DNA of 64,000 bases from Trebonia sp963836195 (lineage in GTDB: Bacteria; Actinomycetota; Actinomycetes; Streptosporangiales; Streptosporangiaceae): the NCBI GenBank assembly GCA_963836195.1, contig CAWIIX010000033.1, positions 62,001-126,000 of the forward strand. The letters are read 5' to 3'. The notes beneath the pieces are model-generated. The model was not told the DNA's origin and ran no database searches. It saw only the letters and a list, made by a program, of their open reading frames with translations. The number at the start of each line of letters is the position of its first letter. Position 1 is the first letter of the stretch. This document shows positions 52,485-61,544 of this stretch, piece after piece. Both the position numbers and the translations under genes were made by a program.

Positions 52485-54227
52485 GTGTTGAGCGCAGAGA
52501 GCGTCCCTGACCCGGCCGGACGTGGGGCAGCCGCGGCTGACCAGCTCGGCCGGCTCGCCGACGAGTACGTCGACGACCTGGCCCGGCGGCACCCGGACAT
52601 CGCCACCGAGCTGGGCGATCACCGATTCGACGAGCTGCTGCCGGACCGGTCGGAGGCGGCGCTGGCGGACGAGCGGCGCGCTCTCGACGCCTTCGCCGCC
52701 CGGCTGACCGATCTGGACGGGCCCGCCCTCGAGCCGGAGCTGCGGGTGGACGCCGCGCTGATGGCGGGCGACCTGGCGCGCCGCCTGTTCGAGATCGAGG
52801 AGCTGCGCGAGCAGACCTGGAACCCGCTCCTCGCCAACCCCGGCTCGGCGCTCTACATGCTGCTGGCGCGGGACTACGCGCCGTTGCCCGACCGGCTGCA
52901 CTCGCTGGCCGGCCGTCTGTCGCGGGTGCCGGATGCGCTGGCGGCGGCCCGCGCCAGCCTCGGGCGGATGCCGAAGGTTCACCTGGAGACCGCGATCACC
53001 CAGTTCGACGGGACGATCGCGCTGGTCACGAAGGCGGCCGCCGACCCCGGCGGGGCCAATGCAGGCGGGGCCGATGCCGTCCGGGCCGATGCGGTGGGGG
53101 CCGGCGCGGCGGCGGCCGACGTCGACCGGGCCCGGCCGGCCGCGCTCGACGCGCTGGCGGCGCACCGCGACTGGCTGGCCGGCCGGCTGGCCGAGCTCTC
53201 CGCGGCGGAGCGCCCGGGCTCAGCCGGGGCGGACGGCTCGGACGGCTTCGCCGACCCCCGGCTCGGCCCGGAGCTGTTCTCCCGCAAGCTCTCGCTCACC
53301 CTGCAGGCCGCGGCCGACGCCGACGCGATCCTGGCCCGGGCCGAGGCCGACCTCGAGCGGGTCACCGAGGAGATCACCCGGGTCGCGGCCGGCCTCGGCG
53401 GGACGCCGCGCGAGGTCCTCGGCCGGCTCGGCGCGGCCGCCCCCGATGAGTCGACGATCCTCGCCTTCTGCGCCCAGGCGCTGGCCGCGCAGACGGCCTT
53501 CGTCCGCGACCACGACCTGGTCACGGTCTACGATGACCCGGTCGAGCTGATCGACATGCCGGAGATCAACCGGGGCGTGGCGGTCGCCTACTGCGACCCG
53601 CCGGGGCCGCTCGAGCTGACCCCGCTGCCGACGTTCATCGCGGTCTCGCCGACGCCGTCCGACTGGTCGGCCGACCGGGTCGCCTCGTTCTACCGCGAGT
53701 ACAACCGGCACATGGTGCACAACCTGATGGTGCACGAGGCGATGCCCGGCCATTACCTGCAGCTCGGGCACGCGCGGCGGTTCGCCGGCTCGACCCGGGT
53801 GCGGGCCGCGCTCTGGTCGGGCTCGTTCGTCGAGGGCTGGGCGGTCTACGCCGAGGAGCTGATGGCCGACCACGGCTACCCGGGCGAGGGCGACGCCGCC
53901 GCGGTGCGGATGCAGCAGCTGAAGATGCAGCTCCGCATGGTCATCAACGCGATTCTGGACGCGCGGGTGCACGCCCACGGGATGACCGAGGCGCAGGCGC
54001 TGGCGCTGATGACCGAGCGCGGCTTCCAGGAAGAGGGCGAGGCGGCCGGCAAGTGGCGCCGCGCGCAACTCACCTCGGCCCAGCTGTCCACCTACTACGT
54101 CGGCTACACGGAGGTCTCAGACCTCGCCGCCGAGCTCGCCAAGACCGGCCTGGAGGCCAGGGAGCTGCACGACCGGATGCTAGCCCACGGCTCCCCGCCC
54201 GCCCGCCTCCTCCGCACCCTCCTCTAA
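52485..54227 (+). CDS. DUF885 family protein (putative metallopeptidase)
   Basis: A protein of about 580 residues of the DUF885 family, which resembles zinc carboxypeptidase-like enzymes. The presumed metal site is the HNLMVHEAMPGHYLQLGHAR segment near residue 415, followed by SGSFVEGWAVYAEELMADHG. The N-terminal half is helical, with an Ala/Gly/Asp-rich insertion (about 185-215: three ADAV/GGAD-type repeats). No signal peptide is seen, so the protein is cytoplasmic. The GTG at 52485 follows GAGGA; the adjacent TTG is the alternative. Substrate unknown. Confidence 0.88.
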   Translation: MLSAESVPDPAGRGAAAADQLGRLADEYVDDLARRHPDIATELGDHRFDELLPDRSEAALADERRALDAFAARLTDLDGPALEPELRVDAALMAGDLARRLFEIEELREQTWNPLLANPGSALYMLLARDYAPLPDRLHSLAGRLSRVPDALAAARASLGRMPKVHLETAITQFDGTIALVTKAAADPGGANAGGADAVRADAVGAGAAAADVDRARPAALDALAAHRDWLAGRLAELSAAERPGSAGADGSDGFADPRLGPELFSRKLSLTLQAAADADAILARAEADLERVTEEITRVAAGLGGTPREVLGRLGAAAPDESTILAFCAQALAAQTAFVRDHDLVTVYDDPVELIDMPEINRGVAVAYCDPPGPLELTPLPTFIAVSPTPSDWSADRVASFYREYNRHMVHNLMVHEAMPGHYLQLGHARRFAGSTRVRAALWSGSFVEGWAVYAEELMADHGYPGEGDAAAVRMQQLKMQLRMVINAILDARVHAHGMTEAQALALMTERGFQEEGEAAGKWRRAQLTSAQLSTYYVGYTEVSDLAAELAKTGLEARELHDRMLAHGSPPARLLRTLL

Positions 54228-54228
54228 C

Positions 54229-54330
54229 CCCATCCCCCCACCCCCCCCGCACCCCCACCCCGCACCCGCACCCCCGCCCCCACCCGCCGCCCCCGCCCTC
54301 ACCCCCGCCCGCACCCCCCACCCCACCCAC
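54229..54330. repeat. C-rich tract (G-run tract on minus strand)
   Basis: About 100 bases directly after the DUF885 stop are almost pure C with interspersed A and CGC, including a run of nine C (54241-54249). The minus strand carries many runs of three or more G and could fold as G-quadruplexes. It ends next to the hairpin repeat at 54332. Confidence 0.8.
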
Positions 54331-54331
54331 A

Positions 54332-54387
54332 TGTGCCAAATGCGCCTTTGGGCCGGCAAGAGTGAGCCCAAAGGCGCACTTGGCACA
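54332..54387. repeat. dispersed hairpin repeat, copy 2
   Basis: Arms 54335-54353 and 54366-54384 pair at 18 of 19 positions, and TGT/ACA extends the stem outward. The loop CGGCAAGAGTGA is identical to the copy at 17549. One stem pair is C-G here and G-C there. It lies between convergent DUF885 and amidohydrolase genes, where it could also act as a bidirectional terminator. Confidence 0.85.
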
Positions 54388-54400
54388 TTGCCACGGCCGG

Positions 54401-55387
54401 CTACGCCAGCTTCAGCAGGCGGGCGGCGTTCTCCCCGGCCACCTTCGCCTTGTCGGCCGGCGAGATCGGCAGCGCGTCGAGCAGCGCCCGGCCGCGGGCG
54501 TTGGGGCTGAACGGGTAGTCCACGCTGAACAGCACCCGGTCCACCCCGAAGACCGACAGCGCGCACAGCACCGGCGGCAGGCTGAACATGCCGCTGGTCG
54601 TCACCCAGAAGTGCCGCAGGAAGTACGCCGAGGCCGGTTCTGGCAGCCCCGAGACCGACGGCGGCATCATGTCGTCGATCCGGCCGAGCATGAACGGGAT
54701 CATCTCGCCGCAGTGCCCGATGATCACCCGGAGCCCGGGATGCCGGTCGAACGCGCCGGAAACCACCAGCCGCAGCGCGTGCAGCCCCGCCTCCGCGTGC
54801 CAGCCCCAGGCGTTGGTGGCGAGCGCGCCCGCGGCCGGCCCGGGCAGCCCGTCGTAGAACGCGGCCCGCACGCCCGCCGGAGGCGGGGCCGGGTGCAGGT
54901 ACAGGGGCACGTCGAGCGACTCGAAGCGCGCCAGCAGCGGCGCGAACGACGGGTCGTCGAGGAACAGCCCGTTGGTTCCGAGGGTGGAGTTGACCAGCCC
55001 GCCCGCCAACCCGAGCTCGCCGACCGCCCGCGCCAGCTCGTCCGCCGCCGCCGCGGGCGACCCGGTCGGCAGGGTCGCGAACCCGGCCAGCCGGGCCGGG
55101 TGCCGGCCGATGGCCGAGGCCAGGTAGTCATTGGCCCGCCGCGCGGCAGCGACGCCGCCCGCACCGCGGGGATCGCCGGCGGCCGGCAGCGCCTGGGCGG
55201 CGGGCTGGGCGTGCGAGAGGACCTGCAGATCGATCCCGGCCGCGTCCATGTCGGCGATCCGCGCGTCGCCGAGATCGCGGAGCGCCGCGTCGAGCTCGGC
55301 GCCGCCCGCGCGCGCCAGCACGCCGGTCCCGGGCGGGGCGGCTAGCTCGGGCGTCCAGAAGTGCTCTTCGAGGGCAATGGTTCGCAT
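54401..55387 (-). CDS. amidohydrolase-type decarboxylase (ACMSD/resorcylate decarboxylase-like)
   Basis: A 328-residue TIM-barrel metalloenzyme of amidohydrolase_2. The opening MRTIALEEHFWTPEL has the ExH metal pair of ACMSD/gamma-resorcylate decarboxylases. Further ligands are His in LYLHPAPPP, His in VIIGHCGEMIP, and Asp in VLFSVDYPF. These enzymes decarboxylate aromatic or related acids or hydrolyse lactones; the substrate is not evident. The MFS transporter gene follows upstream on the same strand with an 18-base gap, suggesting transport of a related compound. Confidence 0.88.
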   Translation of the reverse strand: MRTIALEEHFWTPELAAPPGTGVLARAGGAELDAALRDLGDARIADMDAAGIDLQVLSHAQPAAQALPAAGDPRGAGGVAAARRANDYLASAIGRHPARLAGFATLPTGSPAAAADELARAVGELGLAGGLVNSTLGTNGLFLDDPSFAPLLARFESLDVPLYLHPAPPPAGVRAAFYDGLPGPAAGALATNAWGWHAEAGLHALRLVVSGAFDRHPGLRVIIGHCGEMIPFMLGRIDDMMPPSVSGLPEPASAYFLRHFWVTTSGMFSLPPVLCALSVFGVDRVLFSVDYPFSPNARGRALLDALPISPADKAKVAGENAARLLKLA

Positions 55388-55405
55388 TACGCCATCCTTG
55401 CCGGC

Positions 55406-56699
55406 TCAGTGGGATTCGGCGTCCTCGAGCTCGCCGGCGCCATCGGCGGGCTGCCCGGTCGGCATCCGGAACCCGGGCAGCGGCGACGGCAGCAGCAGCA
55501 GCGCGCCCGCGACCCCGCCCGCGACCGCGACCCAGAGCGCGGGCCGGAGCCCGGCCGAGGCGCCGAGCGCCCCGCCGATCAGCGCGCCGGCCGGCCGGGT
55601 GCCGTAGTTGATCGCCTGGAACGCGCCCGCCACCCGCGACCGCATCGTGTCCGGGATGACCATCGCGAAGATCGCGGCGATCGAGATGTCGAGCGCCATC
55701 ACCCCGAACCCGCTCGCGAACTCGGCCGCGAACAGCATCAGCAGCACCGTGACGCCGTGCACGCTGGCGGCCAGCGGCACCAGCGCCAGCGGCAGCGTGA
55801 AGACGAAGCACCCGACCACGTAGACGAGCCCGATGCCGAGCCGGTTCCCCAGCCGCTTGGCGGTCACCGAGGCGATCATCCCGCCGACCGCGCCCGCCCC
55901 GATCACCACGCCCGAGCACTCCCGGGCGCACATGCAGCTCGCGCACCGCGTAGAGCATGAACAGCGCGCTGAACATCATGTTGAAGAAGTTGATCACCGC
56001 CACCCCGGTCAGCGACGCCCGGATGATGGGGGAGCGCGCGACGAACCGGAGCCCGGCCGTGACCCCGTCGGCGCCGTCGGACGAGGGCGGCTCGGCCGGC
56101 CTGATCATCGCCAGCTGGACCGCCGAGCCGAGGAACGACAGCGCGTCCGCGACGACCGCGAACGGCGCCGTCAGCGCCTCGACCAGCAGGCCGCCGACGG
56201 ACGGACCGCCCATGAACGAGAACGCGCGGCTGCCGTAGATCAGCGACTGCCCGTCGACGTAGGCGTCCGGCGCCACGATCGACACGAACAGCGTGCCGTC
56301 CGACACGGTGAACAGCACCGACAGCGCGCCCGCGATGAACGTCACCGCGTACATCTGCGCCAGCGTCAGCACGTGCAGCGCGTAGCAGAGCGGGATCGTG
56401 GCCAGCGCCGCCGCCCGGCCCAGGTCGGCCAGGATCATCGCCATCCGCCGCTTGCCCCGCCGGTCCACCCACGCCCCCGCGTGCAGCGCGAACAGCAGGC
56501 TGGGGAGCCACTGCAGCGCGGTCAGGTACCCCATCGAGGCGGCCCCGGCGTGCAGCACAAGCACCGCGGTGAGCGGCAGCGCAACTGACGAGATCTGGTC
56601 GCCGAACATCGACACCGTCGAAGCGCCCCAGTATCGCCGGAACACCCGATCTCGCAGCAACGGCGGAACCAGGCCGCCCAGTCCCGCCCACAAATTCAT
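55406..56699 (-). CDS. MFS transporter, frameshifted
   Basis: A major-facilitator protein of about 430 residues with 12 expected spans. The N-terminal half has FGDQISSVALPLTAVLVLHA and the cytoplasmic-loop signature GAWVDRRGKRRMAM typical of drug-efflux-like MFS in actinobacteria. After ELHVRPGVLG one extra base near 55912 shifts the frame to VVIGAGAVGGMIASVTAKRL, and six further spans follow. The ATG at 56699 (MNLWAGLGGLVPPLL) is chosen. Function is inferred as export of a small molecule. Confidence 0.85.
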
Positions 56700-56842
56700 A
56701 GCTATCGAAGCGTAACCGGATAAAGGGGACAACGCACTAGATTGCTCCCCCTGCAACTTGCGCCCGCTTGCGCCCCGGCGCCAGGAGCCAACAACCCCAA
56801 ACGCGACCTGTCACCCGCGCCATCGACCCCCCGACGCGCCCG

Positions 56843-56911
56843 GTCGGCTACGCCATCGACCCAAATAGACGCGGGCGACAGATGCCGCACGATGTCGATG
56901 GCGTAGCCGAC
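56843..56911. repeat. perfect 18-bp inverted repeat with CTACGCCATCGAC core
   Basis: GTCGGCTACGCCATCGAC (56843-56860) is the exact reverse complement of 56894-56911, with a 33-base loop. A half-copy (CCTGTC...GCCATCGAC) lies just upstream at 56808-56826. The core matches the elements at 23641-23718. The rest of 56700-56977 holds no gene. Confidence 0.85.
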
Positions 56912-56977
56912 AGGCTCCGCCACCAATTGACGCGCCGCACATTTCGGATATTTACCGATATAAGCGCAGTAATTCGG

Positions 56978-57844
56978 CTACTCGGCGGCCGATTCGGCCG
57001 CCTGTGTCTCGCCGGCGCCGCTCCTCGTCCGGTCGCCGAGGCCCTCAAAGGCATCGGGCGACGTCGATGGCGTCGGCCACGGCTCCAGCGCCCACTCGCG
57101 CGGCTCGGTCAGCGCCTCCCGGGCCGCCATGAAGAGCAGGTACGGGATGAGGTCGACCGACCGGCGCAGGCACCACGAGGTGCCCTTGGTGGCCATCCAG
57201 ACCAGGTCGTCGCGCCGGGACGCGACCGGGCCGGTCGGCTCCGGCTCGGGCCGGGCGGCCAGCTCGTGGTCGGTCGCGGCGAGCCGGTCCCAGAATCGGC
57301 ACGCGATCAGCCGGTGCCCGCGCTCGTTGGGGTGCAGCCGGTCCACCGACCAGTTCCGCCGGTCGTACGTCTCCGGGTCGCCCGACGCGTCCCAGTGCAG
57401 GGTGCCGAAGTGCGCGGCGATCTTGTCGAGCTCGGCGTTAACGGCGCGCATCCGCCTGGTCAGCGGTCGGGCGAGCCCGCTCGGCAGCCCGAACATCTGC
57501 GCCGGGTCGGGCAGCCGCATCGTCAGCACGGTCGCGCCGCTGGCGGTCAGCGCGGCGACCGTCCGCGCGGTGGCCTGGCCGGTCCGCACCGGGTCGAAGC
57601 CGGCCCGGAGGGTGTCGTTGATCCCGACGACGACGCTGGCGATCTCCGGCCGCAGCTCGAGCGCGGCCGGCAGCTGGTCGCGCTCGACGTGCTTGGCCTG
57701 CGCGCCGCGGACCGCGAGGTTGTGCAACTGCGCGCCCGTCACCCCGGCCGCCAGGTACTGCACCCAGCCGCGCCAGCCCCCACCCGGAGCGGGGTCGCCC
57801 ATGCCCATGGTGATCGAGTCACCGAGAGTCACGATCCGAGTCAT
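56978..57844 (-). CDS. SGNH/GDSL hydrolase
   Basis: A 288-residue SGNH hydrolase. Block I with the Ser nucleophile is VTLGDSITMGMGDP, block III is VVGINDTLR (Asn), and block V is SVDRLHPNERGHRLIA (Asp and His). The catalytic domain ends near residue 205. The C-terminal 80 residues carry a helical, partly hydrophobic segment seen in related actinobacterial proteins. No signal peptide, so it is probably a cytoplasmic esterase or lipase-like enzyme. The ATG at 57844 begins exactly at the first strand. Confidence 0.9.
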   Translation of the reverse strand: MTRIVTLGDSITMGMGDPAPGGGWRGWVQYLAAGVTGAQLHNLAVRGAQAKHVERDQLPAALELRPEIASVVVGINDTLRAGFDPVRTGQATARTVAALTASGATVLTMRLPDPAQMFGLPSGLARPLTRRMRAVNAELDKIAAHFGTLHWDASGDPETYDRRNWSVDRLHPNERGHRLIACRFWDRLAATDHELAARPEPEPTGPVASRRDDLVWMATKGTSWCLRRSVDLIPYLLFMAAREALTEPREWALEPWPTPSTSPDAFEGLGDRTRSGAGETQAAESAAE

Positions 57845-57946
57845 GCCTGCACCTGCCCGAGATAACGAGGGACTGTGTACGTAGATAGCTGGGGTTCGGC
57901 TGGCCTGGACGCCGGACAGCCCCGGGGTCTGAGTCAAACCGCCGGC

Positions 57947-59092
57947 TCACGCCGCCGCCAGCCGGGTGGCCGGCGCCGCATCGTCGATCACGGCCTCGTA
58001 GTGGTCGAGCAGCTCGTCGGTCAGCGCGGACCAGGTGCGGCCGAGCACCCGGCGCCGCGCCGCGTGGCTGAACTGCGCTCGCAGCGCCGGGTCGGCCGCG
58101 AGTTTGGTCACCGCCGCGGTGAGCGGACCCGGGTCGCCGGGCGGGACCAGATAGCCGGTCACGCCGTCGGCGACCAGGTCGAGCGGGCCGCCGGCGGCGG
58201 GCGCGACGACCGGCAGGCCGCTCGCCGCCGCCTCCTGGATGGTCTGGCCGAACGTCTCGAACGGCCCGGTGTGCACGAAGACGTCGAGGCTGGCGTAGAC
58301 CCTGGCCAGATCCTCGCCGTGCCGCATCCCGAGGAAGGTCGCCGTCGGCAGCACGGCCCGCAGGTCCGCCTCCATCGGGCCGCCGCCGGTGACCGCGAGC
58401 CGCACCCCCGGCAGGCCCGCCAGCGCGGCCAGCAGGTCGACCCGCTTCTCGGCCGCCAGCCGCCCGACGTAGCCGACGATCACCTCGCCCCCCGGCGCGA
58501 TCTCGGCCCGCAGCCGGTCGTCGCGCCGGGCTGGGTGGAATCGCTCGGCGTCGACCCCGCGGCCCCACAACTCGACCCGCTCGAGACCGTGCGCGCGCAG
58601 GTCGGCCGCGGTCACGCTGGACGGGGCGAGGGTGCGTCCGGCCGTGTTGTGGATGTCGCGCAGCCAGCGCCAGGCGAACGCCACCGTGGGCCTGCCCAGG
58701 TGATACGCGCGAGCGTAGTTCGGCAGGTCGGTCTGGTAGACGGCGACCATCGGCAGGTCCATCGCCCTGGCCACCCGGCTGCCCCACGCGCCGAGGGCGA
58801 CCGGGCTGGCCAGGTGGACGACCTCAGTCCCGTGCCGGGCGATGGCGCGGCGGGTCTTCGGCGTCGGCAGGCCGAGCCGGAAGGTGGGGTAGCCGGGGAC
58901 GGGGACGGACGGCACCCGTTCGACCGGGTAGGGGAGCGCGCCGTCGGCGTCGGTGGTGTCGTGCGCGGACTCCGGGGCGATGACGAGCGGGTGATGGCCC
59001 TTGCGGACGAGGTTCTCCGCCACGCGCACTACGCAGTTTGCGACGCCATTAACGTCAGGCGGGAAGGACTCCGTAATGATCGCGATCCTCAT
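57947..59092 (-). CDS. GT4 glycosyltransferase, MgtA-like mannosyltransferase
   Basis: A 381-residue GT-B glycosyltransferase of family GT4. The N-terminal MRIAIITESFPPDVNGVANC block is highly characteristic of mycobacterial MgtA/PimB-related alpha-mannosyltransferases. The nucleotide-sugar site is VGYVGRLAAEKRVDLL, and the EX7E motif is in FETFGQTIQEAAASGLPVVA. MgtA adds mannose to a glucuronic-acid diacylglycerol in lipoglycan synthesis; a related cell-envelope role is inferred. The ATG at 59092 is used. Neither neighbour is an obvious partner. Confidence 0.9.
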   Translation of the reverse strand: MRIAIITESFPPDVNGVANCVVRVAENLVRKGHHPLVIAPESAHDTTDADGALPYPVERVPSVPVPGYPTFRLGLPTPKTRRAIARHGTEVVHLASPVALGAWGSRVARAMDLPMVAVYQTDLPNYARAYHLGRPTVAFAWRWLRDIHNTAGRTLAPSSVTAADLRAHGLERVELWGRGVDAERFHPARRDDRLRAEIAPGGEVIVGYVGRLAAEKRVDLLAALAGLPGVRLAVTGGGPMEADLRAVLPTATFLGMRHGEDLARVYASLDVFVHTGPFETFGQTIQEAAASGLPVVAPAAGGPLDLVADGVTGYLVPPGDPGPLTAAVTKLAADPALRAQFSHAARRRVLGRTWSALTDELLDHYEAVIDDAAPATRLAAA

Positions 59093-59186
59093 GTCTTCAA
59101 GATCGCCCGTGCGCTGTTCGAAATGAGCCACAGCGCCGTTACGTGCAAACGAACTATTAATGACAATTAACGATGGGCCCCCGCCG

Positions 59187-60053
59187 TCAGTAGCCGGGGC
59201 TGACCGGATGCCACACGGTCTTGCTCTCCAGCGTGGCGAACATCCGGTCGAGGCCGGGTTCGGCCGTCCAGCCGGCGGCGGGCAGCCGCACCACCCGCTT
59301 GAGCGTTCCCGCCGCCGCCACCGCCAGATCGTCGGCGAGCGCGCCGGGAGCGCCGGCCAGGTCGATCGCGTTCACGTCCTGGTGGGCCGCGAGCCAGGGC
59401 GCCACCTCGGCGACCTCGCCGGTGAGCACGTTCACCACCCCGTCGGGCAGCCGGGCGGCGGCGCACACCTCGGCCAGGCCGAGGGCGGCCAGCGGGTACC
59501 GTTCGCTGGCGACCACGACGGACGTGTTGCCGCCCGCGATCGCGGGCGCGAGCACGCTGACCAGCCCGAGCAGCGGGCTGTCCTGCGGGGCGAGCACCGC
59601 CACCACGCCGGCCGGCTCGGGCACCGTGATGTTGACGTAGGGGCCGGTCACCGCGTTGGCGCCGCCGCGCACCTGGGCGATCTTGTCGGTCCAGCCGGTG
59701 TACCAGAACCACCGGTCCACCGCCGCGTCCACCTCGGCGTAGGCGGCGGCGGCCGGGACCCCGAGGGCGCGGCCGACCTCGACCGCGAACCGGTCGCGGT
59801 GCTCGGCGATGATCTCGGCGACCCGGTACAGCTGCTGCCCCCGGTGATAGGCGCTCGCGCCCGACCACTCGGCGAACGCCGTGCGCGCGGCCGCCACCGC
59901 ATCGCGGACGTCGCGGCCGGAGGCAAGCGCGGCGTTGGCCAGGAACGCGCCGTCCGCGCCGCGGACCTCGAACGTGCGGCCGCTCTCCGAGCGGCGGAAC
60001 GCGCCGCCGATGCGGAGCCGGTAGGTGGTGCGGAGGGGGGTCAGGTCAGACAT
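59187..60053 (-). CDS. truncated aldehyde dehydrogenase-like protein without catalytic domain
   Basis: A 288-residue protein matching only the N-terminal coenzyme-binding part of aldehyde dehydrogenases: YRLRIGGAFRRSESGRTFEV, PEPAGVVAVLAPQDSPLLGL and NTSVVVASERYPLAALGLAE. The Cys-bearing catalytic half is absent. As I recall, such short ALDH partners follow a full-length ALDH in many actinobacterial deoC operons, so truncation here is probably ancestral and the protein may be a structural partner. The start overlaps the end of the full-length ALDH gene by 8 bases. Confidence 0.87.
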   Translation of the reverse strand: MSDLTPLRTTYRLRIGGAFRRSESGRTFEVRGADGAFLANAALASGRDVRDAVAAARTAFAEWSGASAYHRGQQLYRVAEIIAEHRDRFAVEVGRALGVPAAAAYAEVDAAVDRWFWYTGWTDKIAQVRGGANAVTGPYVNITVPEPAGVVAVLAPQDSPLLGLVSVLAPAIAGGNTSVVVASERYPLAALGLAEVCAAARLPDGVVNVLTGEVAEVAPWLAAHQDVNAIDLAGAPGALADDLAVAAAGTLKRVVRLPAAGWTAEPGLDRMFATLESKTVWHPVSPGY

Positions 60054-61506
60054 CGACCCCGCCGGGCACGTCCGCGGCGGGACCGTCGAGGTACGCCTCG
60101 AGCCCGTGCCTGCCGCCCTCCCGGCCGAAGCCGGCCTCCCGGTAGCCGCCGAACGGCGCCGCCGGGTCGAACCGGTTGAAGGCGTTCGTCCAGACCACCC
60201 CGGTGCGCAGCCGCGACGCCAGCCAGCCGGCCAGGGCGCCCCGCTGAGTCCAGACCCCGGCCGCCAGCCCGTAGCGGGTGCCGCCGGCCCGCTCCGCAGC
60301 CTCGGCCGGCGAGTCGAACGTCGAGATCGTCAGCACCGGCCCCGCCAGCTCCGCGCTGCCGATCCCGTGCGCGTCCGTCACCTCGGTGAACGCCGTCGCC
60401 GGGAACCAGAACCCTCGGTCCGGCAGCGCGCACGGCGGCGACCAGGGCCGCGCCCCCTCCGCCTCGCCCGAGGCGACCAGCTCGGTGATCTTGTCGAGCT
60501 GGGCGCGGGAGATGACCGCGCCGACGTCGGTGTTGACGTCAAGCGGGTCGCCCATCCGCAGCGCGCCCATCCGGCGCCTGAGGGCCGCGACCAGCTCGTC
60601 GCGGACCGGGGTCTGAACCAGCACCCGCGACCCCGCGCAGCCCACGTGGCCCTGATCGACGAACACCCCGGCGACGATCGCGCCGGCCGCCGCCTCGATG
60701 TCGGCGTCCGAGCAGACGATGTTCACCGCGGTCCCGCCGAGCTTGAGGGTCAGCGGCTTGCCCGACAGCGCGCAGGCCTTGGCGATCTCCTTGCCGACCT
60801 CGGCCGACCCGGTGAACGCGACCTTGTCGAGCCCCGGATGGCCCGCCACCAGCTGACCGGTGGTGCCATCGCCGGTCACCACGTTGACGACCCCGGGCGG
60901 CAGGTCGGCCTGGCGGCAGATCTCGGCGAACGCCAGCGCGGTCAGCGGGGTGGCCTCGGAGGGCTTCAGGATGACGGTGTTCCCGCAGGCGAGGGCGGGC
61001 GCGATCTGCCACGCGAGCATCAGCAGGGGCGAGCTCCAGGAAATGACCTGGCCGACCACGCCGAGCGGCCGAGGCGACGGCCCGAACCCGGCGTACCCGA
61101 GCTTGTCGGCCCAGCCGGCATGGTAGAAGAAGTGCGCCGCCGCCAGCTGGACGTCCACCTCGCGGGTCTGCCTGATCGGCCGGCCGCCGTCGAGCGTCTC
61201 AAGGAAGGCGAGCTCGCCCGCCCGCTCCCTGATGAGCCGGGCGATCGTGAACAGGTACCTGGACCGAGCCCGTCCCGGCATCGCCGACCAGACCCGCTCG
61301 TAGGCCTGCCGGGCGGCGAGGACCGCCCGGTCGACGTCCTCGGTCGCCCCGTGCGTCACCTCGGCCAGAACTTCCTCGCTGGCGGGCGAGATCGTCTTGA
61401 ACACCGATGCCCCGGCCGCGAACGAGCCCCCGATGAACAGCCCGTAGGAGTCGCGCAAGGAAGCAAGCGCGCGCGTCTCCGGGGCTGCAGCGTACTCAAA
61501 CCGCAT
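60046..61506 (-). CDS. aldehyde dehydrogenase homologue lacking both catalytic residues
   Basis: A 486-residue full-length ALDH with the NAD site (NTVILKPSEATPLTALAFAE, VAFTGSAEVGKEIAKACA). The catalytic Glu of the usual LTLELGG motif is Lys255 (LTLKLGG), one transition from a Glu codon. The nucleophilic Cys of GHVCCAGSR is Gly289 (GHVGCAGSR), one transversion from a Cys codon. Both changes are single-base, so the protein is unlikely to oxidise aldehydes. It lies between a probable deoC remnant and the short ALDH-like gene, consistent with a decaying deoxyribose-type operon. Confidence 0.9.
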   Translation of the reverse strand: MRFEYAAAPETRALASLRDSYGLFIGGSFAAGASVFKTISPASEEVLAEVTHGATEDVDRAVLAARQAYERVWSAMPGRARSRYLFTIARLIRERAGELAFLETLDGGRPIRQTREVDVQLAAAHFFYHAGWADKLGYAGFGPSPRPLGVVGQVISWSSPLLMLAWQIAPALACGNTVILKPSEATPLTALAFAEICRQADLPPGVVNVVTGDGTTGQLVAGHPGLDKVAFTGSAEVGKEIAKACALSGKPLTLKLGGTAVNIVCSDADIEAAAGAIVAGVFVDQGHVGCAGSRVLVQTPVRDELVAALRRRMGALRMGDPLDVNTDVGAVISRAQLDKITELVASGEAEGARPWSPPCALPDRGFWFPATAFTEVTDAHGIGSAELAGPVLTISTFDSPAEAAERAGGTRYGLAAGVWTQRGALAGWLASRLRTGVVWTNAFNRFDPAAPFGGYREAGFGREGGRHGLEAYLDGPAADVPGGVDV

Positions 61507-61544
61507 AAGTTCAAACCCACTGTCCAGTCCGCCGTCAGGAAGCG

